A stretch of DNA of 43,869 nucleotides, from assembly GCA_900550925.1 (NCBI GenBank), contig URTU01000007.1:1-43869 (forward strand). The letters run 5' to 3'. The translations under genes and the position numbers were made by a program. Source of the stretch: an uncultured Alistipes sp. Lineage in GTDB: Bacteria > Bacteroidota > Bacteroidia > Bacteroidales > Rikenellaceae. Below, one piece after another: positions 1-8,294 of this stretch. Position 1 is the first letter of the stretch. Every line of letters starts with the position of its first letter. The notes beneath the pieces were generated by a model. It searched no databases. It worked only from the letters and a program-made list of their open reading frames with translations, and was not told where the DNA came from.

Positions 1-4
1 GGTG

Positions 5-955
5 TTAGCCGATCGGCAGGTTTGTGGTCAACAGTGAGATTTCGTTGGGAACGGCCTGCAGACGGTTGCATTTTCCGCGCATGATCTCGAAGACGTCTGG
101 ATTCTTCTTGTGGGGCATGATGCTCGAACCTGTCGTGAACTCGTCGGGGAACGACACGAACCCGAAATTCTGGCTCATGAACAGGCAGACATCCATCGCA
201 AAGCGTCCGAGTGTCGAAGCGATTGCTGCGATGGCGTATGCGGCGGCACGTTCGGTTTTTCCGCGGCTCATCTGAGCGGCCACGACGTTGTAGTGCATGG
301 TTTCGAATCCGAGCAGTTCGGTCGTCATGCGACGGTTGAGCGGGAACGACGACCCGTAACCGGCGGCCGAACCTAACGGGTTCTGGTCGGCAATGCGGTA
401 TGCGGCTCCTAACAGTTGCACATCGTCGATCAGCGCCTCGGCATAGGCCCCGAACCAGAGTCCGAATGATGACGGCATGGCGATCTGGAGGTGGGTATAG
501 CCGGGCATGAGCGTATCCTTGTGCTGTTCGCTGAGCAGCTGCAGGCGGTCGAAGAGTTGGTGGACGCTGTCGGCGATGGCCCGCAGTTCGTCGCGCATGA
601 AGAGCTTCAGGTCGACCAGGACCTGGTCGTTGCGCGAACGTCCCGAGTGGATCTTCTTGCCGATGTCGCCGAGTTTGCGAGTCAGCAGTGTCTCGACCTG
701 CGAGTGTACATCCTCGACGTCATCCTCGATCACGAAGGTGCCGTTCTCGGCCGAAACGTAGATCTCCTGCAGTGCTTCGAGCAGCTTGTCGAGCTCTTCG
801 CGGGTCAGCAGCCCGATCGTTTCGAGCATGCGTATGTGTGCCATCGAACCCTCGACGTCGTATTTTGCAAGCCGCAGGTCAAGCTTGCGGTCGTTACCCA
901 CGGTGAATTCTTCGATTTTCTTGTCCGGCTCGAAGCCTTTGTTCCAGAGTATCAT
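5..955 (-). CDS. argH: Argininosuccinate lyase, C-terminus missing
   Basis: Last step of arginine synthesis: splits argininosuccinate into arginine and fumarate. The fumarase/aspartase-superfamily signature GSSIMPHKKNPD is near the end, and the N-terminal stretch HSGRSRNDQV is typical of ArgH. The ATG is at 953-955, 16 bases after the argE' stop. Only 316 residues can be read, against roughly 450 for the family. The reading frame reaches TAA at 7-5, directly after LTTNLPIG, where family members usually have Tyr followed by His-Arg-Asp. The next codon is CAC (His), so a single TAC-to-TAA change explains the stop. The rest of the gene lies outside the window. Whether the stop is real or an end-of-contig error cannot be decided here. 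Confidence 0.93.
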   Translation of the reverse strand: MILWNKGFEPDKKIEEFTVGNDRKLDLRLAKYDVEGSMAHIRMLETIGLLTREELDKLLEALQEIYVSAENGTFVIEDDVEDVHSQVETLLTRKLGDIGKKIHSGRSRNDQVLVDLKLFMRDELRAIADSVHQLFDRLQLLSEQHKDTLMPGYTHLQIAMPSSFGLWFGAYAEALIDDVQLLGAAYRIADQNPLGSAAGYGSSFPLNRRMTTELLGFETMHYNVVAAQMSRGKTERAAAYAIAAIASTLGRFAMDVCLFMSQNFGFVSFPDEFTTGSSIMPHKKNPDVFEIMRGKCNRLQAVPNEISLLTTNLPIG

Positions 956-971
956 GGTGTTTTGGTCGTTT

Positions 972-2066
972 TTATTGCTTTTGGTTTAATTCTTTGGCAA
1001 GTTGTGCGATGTAGCGGTGATAGAGTTCGAGTCCCTCTTCGAGCTCCTGTTCGAGGATATATTCGCCGGCGGTGTGCGAACGGGCCGATTCACCGACTCC
1101 CATCTTTAGCGACGGGAATTCCGCCATGAGCGCCATGTCGGACGTTGTGGGTGAGACGAACGTTTTCCGTCCGAGGGCCACGGCTGCGCGGACCAGCGGA
1201 TGCGAATCGTCGATGGCCGAGGCGCGGACACGTGTCGAACGCGGTACGGCATCCGAGTCGATCGCATTGCGCAGCAGCTCGACGGTCTGTTCGTTGGTAT
1301 AGGCATCGGTTGTGCGGACGTCAACGACGAACCGGCACTCGTCGGGGATGACATTGTGCTGCGTTCCGGCGGCGATCTGTGTAACAGTGATCTTTATCGG
1401 GCCTAGGAGCTGCGACTCCTTCTCGAAACGGAATGAGCGCAGCCGGTCGATATCCTTGATTGCGGCATAAATGGCATTCACACCCTCCTCGCGGGCGGCA
1501 TGTCCGCTTTTGCCGTGGGCCGTGCAGTCGAGCACCACCAGTCCGCGCTCGCCGACGGCGGCATTCATTCCGGTTGGTTCGCCGACAACCGCCATCGATA
1601 CGTTTATGTTGCGACGCTCCAGTTCGGGCAGCAGGGCCCGCATGCCGTGCTCACCCATCACCTCCTCCTCGGCCGTGATGGCCAGCAGCAGGTTGAACGG
1701 CAGTTCGGCATCGTAGTACGAGCAGAAGGTGGTTATGAGTGTCACCACCGATGCACCGGCATCGTTGCTGCCGAGTCCGTATATGCGGCCGTCACGGTGG
1801 ATCGGCGTGAAGGGGTTGTCGGTATATGCGGGCGATGGCTTTACCGTATCGTGATGCGAGTTGAGCATCAGGGTCGGTTTTGCCGGATCGTAATCGCGGC
1901 TCAGTGCCCAGACGTTGTTGAACAGGCGGTTGTGAGCGATGCCCTTGCTGCGCAGGAACATGCATACCGCATCGGCCGTGGCGGTCTCTTCGCGCGAAAC
2001 CGAGGGCAGTGATATGAGTTTGTCGAGCAGGGCGATGGTCTCATTGAGTAATTTCTTGTCCAACAT
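972..2066 (-). CDS. argE: M20-family deacylase of the arginine pathway (N-succinyl/acetylcitrulline deacylase, ArgE-like)
   Basis: M20 zinc metallopeptidase fold, 364 residues. The motif MLNSHHDTVKP carries the first metal His-Asp, LGSNDAGAS the bridging Asp, and TAEEE the catalytic Glu pair. The gene lies between argB and argH, 10 bases after the argB stop. In Bacteroidetes the carbamoyltransferase of this pathway acts on N-succinylornithine, so this enzyme is inferred to remove the acyl group from N-succinylcitrulline (family knowledge), not from acetylornithine as E. coli ArgE does. A general M20 dipeptidase is the alternative, but the operon position argues against it. Confidence 0.88.
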   Translation of the reverse strand: MLDKKLLNETIALLDKLISLPSVSREETATADAVCMFLRSKGIAHNRLFNNVWALSRDYDPAKPTLMLNSHHDTVKPSPAYTDNPFTPIHRDGRIYGLGSNDAGASVVTLITTFCSYYDAELPFNLLLAITAEEEVMGEHGMRALLPELERRNINVSMAVVGEPTGMNAAVGERGLVVLDCTAHGKSGHAAREEGVNAIYAAIKDIDRLRSFRFEKESQLLGPIKITVTQIAAGTQHNVIPDECRFVVDVRTTDAYTNEQTVELLRNAIDSDAVPRSTRVRASAIDDSHPLVRAAVALGRKTFVSPTTSDMALMAEFPSLKMGVGESARSHTAGEYILEQELEEGLELYHRYIAQLAKELNQKQ

Positions 2067-2076
2067 GGCGGGTTGT

Positions 2077-2871
2077 TTAATTGTTTGTTTTGCAGCCGGT
2101 GACGAGTGTACCGCTGTTTTCGGTCAGTTCGGCCGAATGTTTTATTGTTACGCTGGCGACGCCGGCTCCGAGGGCCCGGAAGGCTTCGTCAATCTTCGGG
2201 ATCATTCCTTTGCTGATGGCGCCCTCCGAGCGCAGTTGTTGGTAGTTTTCCGGATTTATCTCGGCAATGACCGAATCCGGATCATCGACATCCCGCAATA
2301 CGCCCCGTTTCTCGAAACAGAGCATCAGGTCGGTCGGTGCGATTCGGGAAGCGGCGATAGCCACGGCCGAAGCGACGCTGTCGGCATTGCTGTTGAGCAG
2401 CGATCCGTGTCCGTCGTGGGTTATGGCGCAGAAGACCGGAACGATCCGTGCATCGAGCAGCGTTTTCATGAAATCCGTATTGATACGGGCGGCATCGATG
2501 TCGCCTACGAATCCGAAATCTATCGGTTGGGCGGGACGCCTTGTTGCCGGAATCATGTTGGCATCGGCGCCCGACATGCCGATCGCATTGCAACCCCGGG
2601 CCTGCAGACCGGCGACTATGTTCTTGTTTGCCAGGCCGGCGTAGACCATCGTCACCACATCGAGCGTCTGGCGGTCGGTTACGCGACGTCCGTTGATCAT
2701 TTGTGTCGGGATTTCGAGCTTCTCGCTCAGCCGCGTGGCCATTTTGCCACCTCCGTGCACGAGGATCTTCGGATAGGGCAGGCGGGCGAAATCGGCAATG
2801 AACCGCTGCAACGCCTCCTCGTTGTCGATGACGTTGCCGCCGATCTTGACTACTGTAATATGGTCTTGCAT
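2077..2871 (-). CDS. argB: N-acetyl/N-succinylglutamate kinase
   Basis: Amino-acid kinase family, 264 residues from the ATG at 2869-2871. The N-terminus VVKIGGNVID is the phosphate-binding glycine loop, LVHGGGKMAT the second nucleotide/substrate loop, and ISKGMIPKI the C-terminal lysine motif. The frame stays open upstream, but those residues are not ArgB-like. It phosphorylates the gamma-carboxylate of an N-acylglutamate; in this pathway type the acyl group is probably succinyl. A 173-base gap separates it from argF' upstream. I see no clear TAnnTTTG promoter there, so it probably shares the operon transcript. Confidence 0.93.
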   Translation of the reverse strand: MQDHITVVKIGGNVIDNEEALQRFIADFARLPYPKILVHGGGKMATRLSEKLEIPTQMINGRRVTDRQTLDVVTMVYAGLANKNIVAGLQARGCNAIGMSGADANMIPATRRPAQPIDFGFVGDIDAARINTDFMKTLLDARIVPVFCAITHDGHGSLLNSNADSVASAVAIAASRIAPTDLMLCFEKRGVLRDVDDPDSVIAEINPENYQQLRSEGAISKGMIPKIDEAFRALGAGVASVTIKHSAELTENSGTLVTGCKTNN

Positions 2872-3044
2872 ATCTGTTTTTGTTCTAAGTCTGTTCTGCT
2901 CGGTGCCTGAATCTGCGCGTTTGTGTCCGGCTTTCGGATAATTCACCAGTTCCGTTGATAATTTTTTCTCTCCCCCCTCTGTTCCACTGGGTATTTTATG
3001 TTTGCCGGACTGGAACTGTCCCGGGCACCCATTTCGCGGATGGC

Positions 3045-3998
3045 CTAAAGGGATTCGAGCAGGCGTTTTATGACCACCTGGGCCGAAATTTCACGGTTTG
3101 CCGCCTCCGGAATCACAAGGCTGCGCGGCGACTCGATCACCTCGTCCGTAACGATCATGTTGCGGCGCACGGGCAGGCAGTGCATGAAAAAGGCGTTGTC
3201 TGTGAGCGCCATCTTCTTCGAGTCGATGGTCCAGCTGCGGTCGCGGCTCAACACCTTTCCGTAATTGGGATCGGCATAGGCGGCCCAGTTCTTCGCATAT
3301 ACGAAATCGGCTCCGGCCAGGGCCTTCTCCTGGTCATACTCGACCTTGGCATGGCCGACGAACCGCTGATCGAGCTCGTAGCCCTCGGGGTGGGTTATCA
3401 CGAAGTCATAGCCTGCGGCATTCATCCACTCGGCAAAGGAGTTGGGTACGGCCTGCGGCAGGGCATTGGGATGCGGGGCCCACGACATGACCACCTTCGG
3501 GCGCTCCTTGGTCTTGTGCTCTTCGATGGTGATCAGGTCGGCAAAACTCTGCAGCGGGTGGCGCGTTGCGGCCTCCATGCTGAATACCGGACGTCCCGAA
3601 TAACGTATGAACTGTTCGAGAACGCGCTCCTCGTAATCTTCGGCCTTGCTCTGGAAGCGGGCGAAAGACCTGACGCCGATAATATCACAGTATGAACCCA
3701 TTACGGGAATTGCCTCAAGCAGATGTTCAGCCTTGTCGCCGTCCATTACCACGCCGCGTTCGGTTTCGAGTTTCCATGCGCCCTGGTTCACGTCGAGCAC
3801 CATGACATTCATTCCGAGGTTCATGGCAGCCTTCTGTGTGCTGAGGCGCGTACGCAGGCTCGAATTGAAGAATATCATCAGCAGGGTCCGGTTCCGGCCG
3901 AGCGAGGTGTATGCAAAACGGTCACACTTTATTTCGAGCGCTTCGGCGACGGCAGCGTGCAGGTCGCCTATATCTTCGACGCAGGTAAATTTCTTCAT
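3045..3998 (-). CDS. argF': N-succinylornithine carbamoyltransferase
   Basis: Carbamoyltransferase of 317 residues from MKKFTC (ATG 3996-3998). The carbamoyl-phosphate loop is FFNSSLRTRLS and the substrate loop is FMHCLPVRRNM. The protein closely resembles my memory of the Bacteroides fragilis SOTCase. Residue 90, in DGDKAEHLL, is Ala. Published mutagenesis of the Xanthomonas enzyme showed Glu at this position gives acetylornithine specificity, while Pro, Ser, Val or Ala gives succinylornithine specificity. B. fragilis has Pro90. The sequence therefore predicts succinylornithine use. The gene begins 23 bases after the argD stop. Confidence 0.93.
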   Translation of the reverse strand: MKKFTCVEDIGDLHAAVAEALEIKCDRFAYTSLGRNRTLLMIFFNSSLRTRLSTQKAAMNLGMNVMVLDVNQGAWKLETERGVVMDGDKAEHLLEAIPVMGSYCDIIGVRSFARFQSKAEDYEERVLEQFIRYSGRPVFSMEAATRHPLQSFADLITIEEHKTKERPKVVMSWAPHPNALPQAVPNSFAEWMNAAGYDFVITHPEGYELDQRFVGHAKVEYDQEKALAGADFVYAKNWAAYADPNYGKVLSRDRSWTIDSKKMALTDNAFFMHCLPVRRNMIVTDEVIESPRSLVIPEAANREISAQVVIKRLLESL

Positions 3999-4021
3999 CG
4001 TTTTCGTAAGTGTATGATTCG

Positions 4022-5143
4022 TTACAAAATCTCGTTCAATGCATTGAGGAACATGTCGGCTTCTTGACGGCCGATGCACAATGCCGGCAGCAGACGTACA
4101 GTCGTAGCACCGGCACCGCCCGTGAATATGTGCTTCTCGAAGAGCATCCGGCGCCGCATCTCCGGAGCCGAACCTTCGACCTCGATGCCGATCATGAGGC
4201 CGCGGCCGCGGACATCCTTCAGCTTGGGCATCTTTTTCAACTCGTCGAGCAGATAGCTGCCGACTTGTTCTGCATTGGCAATCAGATTTTCCTGTTCCAT
4301 TACATCAAGTACCGCAAGAGCTGCGGCGCAGGCCAGGTGATTGCCTCCGAATGTGGTTCCGAGCATTCCGGTGCGTGCCTCGAACTCCGGTGAGATCAGC
4401 ACTCCGGCCATCGGGAAACCGTTGGCGATACCTTTGGCGACGGTGATCAGGTCGGGGCGAATTCCGGCGTACTGGTGGGCGAAGAATCGACCCGTACGAC
4501 CATACCCCGACTGTATCTCATCGAGGATGAGATAAACGCCGTAACGCTTTGTAACTTCGCGCAGTGCACGCAGAAAATCATCTGTCGGCATCTTGATTCC
4601 GGCCACGCCCTGTATGCCTTCGATCAGTACGGCGCAGAACTCTCCCGAAGCGAGTTTTTTCTCTACGGCTTCAATATCGTTCAGCGGCACGAACTCGACG
4701 TTTGCGGTCCGGTTGAACGGCGAGACTATCTTCGGGTTGTCGGTTGCGGCTACGGCACCCGACGTACGTCCGTGGAAGGCCTCTCTGAATGCCAGCACCT
4801 TGGCTTTGCCCGACTGGAACGAGGCCAGCTTGATGGCGTTTTCGTTTGCTTCGGCGCCCGAGTTGCACAGGAACAGCCGGTAGTCGTCGTAGCCGGACAT
4901 GTGCCCGAGCCGCTCGGCGAGCCGTGTTTGCAGGGAGTTCTTGACCGAGTTGGAGTAGAACCCCAACCGCGATACCTGCTGTGAGAGCATTTCGACGTAG
5001 TGCGGGTGCGAATGGCCGATCGAGATGACGGCATGGCCGCCATAGAGGTCGAGGTACTTTTGGCCGGCATCGTCGTAGACGTAGCAACCCTCTCCGCGAA
5101 CCGGTTCCACGTCGTAAAGCGAATATACTTCGAACAGATTCAT
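4022..5143 (-). CDS. argD: Acylornithine aminotransferase
   Basis: Class III PLP-dependent aminotransferase, 373 residues. LYGGHAVISIGHSHP is the N-terminal cofactor-region motif, LFLCNSGAEANENAIKLA the phosphate-binding segment, LILDEIQSGYGRTG the conserved Asp region, and LITVAKGIANGFPM holds the Schiff-base Lys. It makes N-acylornithine from N-acylglutamate semialdehyde with glutamate as amino donor. It sits 15 bases after argC, between argC and argF', so it serves arginine synthesis and not ornithine or GABA breakdown. Succinylated substrate is inferred from the neighbouring carbamoyltransferase. Confidence 0.93.
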   Translation of the reverse strand: MNLFEVYSLYDVEPVRGEGCYVYDDAGQKYLDLYGGHAVISIGHSHPHYVEMLSQQVSRLGFYSNSVKNSLQTRLAERLGHMSGYDDYRLFLCNSGAEANENAIKLASFQSGKAKVLAFREAFHGRTSGAVAATDNPKIVSPFNRTANVEFVPLNDIEAVEKKLASGEFCAVLIEGIQGVAGIKMPTDDFLRALREVTKRYGVYLILDEIQSGYGRTGRFFAHQYAGIRPDLITVAKGIANGFPMAGVLISPEFEARTGMLGTTFGGNHLACAAALAVLDVMEQENLIANAEQVGSYLLDELKKMPKLKDVRGRGLMIGIEVEGSAPEMRRRMLFEKHIFTGGAGATTVRLLPALCIGRQEADMFLNALNEIL

Positions 5144-5158
5144 CTGGTTGTCTATTAA

Positions 5159-6121
5159 TTAGAAAGCATTCGGTTTGAGGTGCAGACCCTCGCGCTCGTC
5201 GAATCCGAACATCAGGTTCATGTTTTGCACGGCCTGGCCCGACGCACCCTTGAGGAGGTTGTCGATAACCGATACGGCCATCAGCTTCGAGCCGTGCTTC
5301 TCGAGGTAAACCAAAGCTTTATTTGTGTTTGTTACTTGCTTGATATCCACATTTTTGTTTGCAACGAACGTAAATGCGGCATCGCGATAGAAATCGGAGT
5401 AGAGTGCAACGGCCTCTTCGATCGTAAGTGTCGAATCGGTATAGGCGCAGGCGAGGATGCCGCGGGCGAAATCACCGCGCATCGGGATGAAATTGATGCC
5501 GGCGGCAAATCCCGTTTGCAGGTTGTGCAGCGTGCGTCGTATCTCGAGCAGATGCTGGTGCTCGAAGGCCTTGTAGACCGAGATATTGTCGTTGCGCCAG
5601 CTGAAATGTGTGGTCTGGCTCGGCTTCACTCCCGCACCCGTCGAACCGGTAATTGCCGTTACGTTGATCTCGGAAGCGAGCATCGAGTTTGCGGCCAGAG
5701 GCAGCAGCGCGAGCTGGATTGCCGTGGCGAAACATCCCGGGTTGGCCACCGAGACGGCCTTGCGGATACGTTCGCGATTGACCTCGGGCAGGCCGTAGAC
5801 ATATCCGTCCGATTCGTCGCGGAAGTCCTGTGCGAGGTCTATCACCCTGAGCCCTGCGGGTCTCGGGTTTGCCTCCCAGAAGCGGCGGCTCTCGCCATGC
5901 GCCGAGCACATGAAGAGCAGGTCGACCGACGAGAGGTCGTACGTGTCGCAGAAACGCAGTTCGGTTTCACCGTAAAGCCCGCCGTGTATGTCGCAGATGC
6001 GGTTGCCGGCGTTGCTCTGCGAATGCACGAATGCCACCTCGACCTGCGGGTGGTTGATGAGCAGGCGCAGCAGTTCGCCGGCCGTATATCCGGCGCCTCC
6101 GATTATTCCGACCCTGATCAC
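5159..6121 (-). CDS. argC: N-acyl-gamma-glutamyl-phosphate reductase
   Basis: NADPH-dependent reductase, 320 residues. The nucleotide motif GIIGGAGYTAGELLR follows the start closely, and the active-site Cys lies in VSVANPGCFATAIQLAL. The chosen start is GTG at 6119-6121 (V-I-R-V-G). It overlaps the argG stop by four bases (GTGA), a usual sign of translational coupling. The frame is open further upstream, but that sequence is antisense-free argG coding in another frame and does not resemble ArgC. It reduces acylglutamyl phosphate to the semialdehyde used by ArgD. Confidence 0.93.
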   Translation of the reverse strand: MIRVGIIGGAGYTAGELLRLLINHPQVEVAFVHSQSNAGNRICDIHGGLYGETELRFCDTYDLSSVDLLFMCSAHGESRRFWEANPRPAGLRVIDLAQDFRDESDGYVYGLPEVNRERIRKAVSVANPGCFATAIQLALLPLAANSMLASEINVTAITGSTGAGVKPSQTTHFSWRNDNISVYKAFEHQHLLEIRRTLHNLQTGFAAGINFIPMRGDFARGILACAYTDSTLTIEEAVALYSDFYRDAAFTFVANKNVDIKQVTNTNKALVYLEKHGSKLMAVSVIDNLLKGASGQAVQNMNLMFGFDEREGLHLKPNAF

Positions 6122-7320
6122 TTTCCGTTGCGTTTTTGAACGTTGTAGTAAATCTTCATCTGGTTGCCCAGTATCTTGGTGAAGCCCTTGACATCGTCGG
6201 CGGTCCAGGCCTTGTTGACCTCGCCGTATTCGCCGAAGTCGGTCTTCATCAGGTCGAAGGTCGAATCGACACCCACGAGCGTGTAGCAGTATGGGCGCAG
6301 GATCAGTTCGACGGTACCGGTAACGTTCTGCTGCGCATTGTCGAGGAAGCACTCGATGTCGCGCATCACCGGCTCGAGGTACTGAGCCTCGTGCAGGAAC
6401 ATTCCGTACCAGGTTGCCACCTGATCCTTCCAGTAGAGCTGCCACTTGGTGAGGGTATGTTTTTCGAGCATCTTGTGTGCGGCGATGATGAGTATCGGGG
6501 CGGCGGCTTCGAATCCCACGCGGCCCTTGATGCCGATGATCGTATCGCCGATGTGCATGTCGCGGCCGATGCCGAACTTCGAACCGATCTTCTCGACGAG
6601 GCGGATTGCCTCGACCTTGTTGTCGAACTTCTGGCCGTTGACGGCTGCCAGTTCGCCCTTTTCGAAGGTCAGCTTGAGACGCTCCTCGCCGGTTGCGGTG
6701 ATCTGGCTTGGATATGCGCTTTCAGGCAGTGTCTGGTCGGAGTGCAGAGTCTCCTTGCCGCCGATGCTGGTTCCCCAGAGGCCTTTGTTGATCGAGTACT
6801 CCATCTTCTTGAAGTCGGCCTCGTAACCGTGCTCCTTGAGGTAGTTGATCTCATACTCGCGGGTCAGGACCATGTCGCGGGTCGGGGTGAGGATCTCGAT
6901 TTCGGGAGCGAGGATCTGGAACGTGAGGTCGAACCGTACCTGGTCGTTTCCGGCGCCGGTCGAGCCATGAGCCACGTAGTGCGCACCGATCTTCTTGGCG
7001 TACCGGATTATAGCCATTGCCTGGAAAATTCGTTCGGACGATACGGAGATGGGGTATGTACCGTTTCGCAGGATGTTTCCGAAGACCATGTATCGGATGC
7101 TTTTCGAGTAGTATTCCTGAGTGATGTCGAGCGAGACGTGCGACTTTGCACCGAGGCGGTATGCACGCTCCTCGATCGAGGCGAGCTCCTGGTCGGAGAA
7201 ACCGCCCGTATTGGCTATTGCCGTGTAGACATCATAACCCTTCTCTTCGGAGAGATATTTGACGCAGAACGAGGTGTCGAGACCTCCGCTGAACGCCAGA
7301 ACGACTTTTTTCTTTTCCAT
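6118..7320 (-). CDS. argG: Argininosuccinate synthase
   Basis: ATP-dependent ligase joining citrulline and aspartate, 400 residues from ATG 7318-7320. The N-terminal PP-loop is AFSGGLDTSFC, and AHGSTGAGNDQVRF is the family's second signature. The frame extends far upstream, but those residues are not ArgG-like. The 170-base leader (7321-7490) after the GNAT gene ends in an A-rich stretch on the coding strand, common before Bacteroidetes start codons. It contains GC-rich inverted segments but no promoter I recognise. The gene overlaps argC by four bases. Confidence 0.95.
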   Translation of the reverse strand: MEKKKVVLAFSGGLDTSFCVKYLSEEKGYDVYTAIANTGGFSDQELASIEERAYRLGAKSHVSLDITQEYYSKSIRYMVFGNILRNGTYPISVSSERIFQAMAIIRYAKKIGAHYVAHGSTGAGNDQVRFDLTFQILAPEIEILTPTRDMVLTREYEINYLKEHGYEADFKKMEYSINKGLWGTSIGGKETLHSDQTLPESAYPSQITATGEERLKLTFEKGELAAVNGQKFDNKVEAIRLVEKIGSKFGIGRDMHIGDTIIGIKGRVGFEAAAPILIIAAHKMLEKHTLTKWQLYWKDQVATWYGMFLHEAQYLEPVMRDIECFLDNAQQNVTGTVELILRPYCYTLVGVDSTFDLMKTDFGEYGEVNKAWTADDVKGFTKILGNQMKIYYNVQKRNGK

Positions 7321-7490
7321 TGCTGTGAATCTATTTTGAGAATTTTTTGTTGTTTGCTGTTTTTTTTGCGGGCGGCGTGTCGATCGGGGCCCGACAGGCC
7401 GCATCCGGTCGTGTTGAACTGGATCGGCCGATGTATTGAGAAGTACGGTCTTCGCGTTTTGCGAGACGCCCGGAGAGGGGCCGGGAAACC

Positions 7491-8108
7491 TTACTTCAAG
7501 TGGAATATCTTTCGCATTCGGTTTTTGAACATCATGATGTATGGCGACCACCACGAATGTTTTTCGACCGGCACATTGGGATCGTAGAGCATTCCTGTAC
7601 AGAGGCACATGCGTCGGTTGTTTCGTTGGAGGATGTCGTAGTTGCAACATCCCTGGCAACCTTGCCAGAACTCCTCGTCCTGAGTCAGTTCGGAGAAGGT
7701 GACTGGTTTGTATCCGAGTCGCGAGTTGAGTTTCATGACCGGCAGCGAGGTTGTTATGCTGAATATTTTGGCGTACGGGAATCGTTTTCGGGCCAGTTCG
7801 AAAGTCTTCTCCTTGATTCGTGCGGCGAGGCCCATATGGCGGTATTCGGGATCGACGATCAGACCCGACGTGGCGACATAGTCGCCGTGACCCCAGCATT
7901 CGATATAGCTGAATCCGACCAGTTTGTCGCCATCCAGCGCCACGACGGCCTTTCCGCCGTTGATTTTTGCTGCTATGTATTCGGGCGACCGTTTGGCGAT
8001 GCCCGTACCGCGTTGCAATGCCGATTCGTAGATCAACGTGCAGATGCGTTCGGCATATTGTGCATGTTGTTTCTCTGCGAATGAGACGCTAATCGCATTG
8101 ATATTCAT
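7491..8108 (-). CDS. GNAT acyltransferase at the head of the arg operon, candidate N-acylglutamate synthase
   Basis: 205 residues. The acyl-CoA-binding GNAT motif VDPEYRHMGLAARI is at about 86-98. A C-terminal tail holds five cysteines in CQGCCNYDI (151, 154, 155) and MCLCTGM (168, 170). It is the first gene of the arginine operon, and the operon lacks argA and argJ. From memory, the homologous Bacteroides thetaiotaomicron gene in the same position was proposed from fitness data as the missing N-acylglutamate synthase. By context it would make N-succinylglutamate (or N-acetylglutamate) from glutamate. The cysteine cluster could bind metal or sense redox state; that is inference. Confidence 0.75.
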   Translation of the reverse strand: MNINAISVSFAEKQHAQYAERICTLIYESALQRGTGIAKRSPEYIAAKINGGKAVVALDGDKLVGFSYIECWGHGDYVATSGLIVDPEYRHMGLAARIKEKTFELARKRFPYAKIFSITTSLPVMKLNSRLGYKPVTFSELTQDEEFWQGCQGCCNYDILQRNNRRMCLCTGMLYDPNVPVEKHSWWSPYIMMFKNRMRKIFHLK

Positions 8109-8170
8109 TGATGCTGCAAAAAATTAACTAACCTTTTTCAATAACCTTCAATAACCTGCATAGGTGCTTG

Positions 8171-8178
8171 CAAAGATA
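8171..8178 (-). promoter_or_regulatory. Bacteroidetes -7 element for the arg operon
   Basis: On the minus strand this reads TATCTTTG, matching TAnnTTTG, about 60 bases before the GNAT start. The -33 region (TGTG/TGTA) is only a weak match to TTTG. Confidence 0.55.
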
Positions 8179-8239
8179 CATTAAAAATCACGATATGTAC
8201 ACATCCGAACGACATTTTACACTTATTTTTACCCGATCA

Positions 8240-8270
8240 TTGCAAACCGGAGCCGATTTGTTTAACTTTG
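8240..8270 (+). promoter_or_regulatory. Bacteroidetes promoter for the lipoprotein/serine hydrolase pair
   Basis: TTG at 8240-8242, a 20-base spacer, then TAACTTTG at 8263-8270. This places the transcription start after 8270, so the upstream in-frame TTG at 8268 cannot be the start codon and the ATG at 8295 is preferred. Confidence 0.7.
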
Positions 8271-8294
8271 CCCGAAACCATAACAACGTTCGAT

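Noticed and set aside
7321..7490. Riboswitch or arginine attenuator in the argG leader
   Set aside because: GC-rich inverted segments are visible, but no known riboswitch core or terminator/antiterminator pair could be identified by eye.
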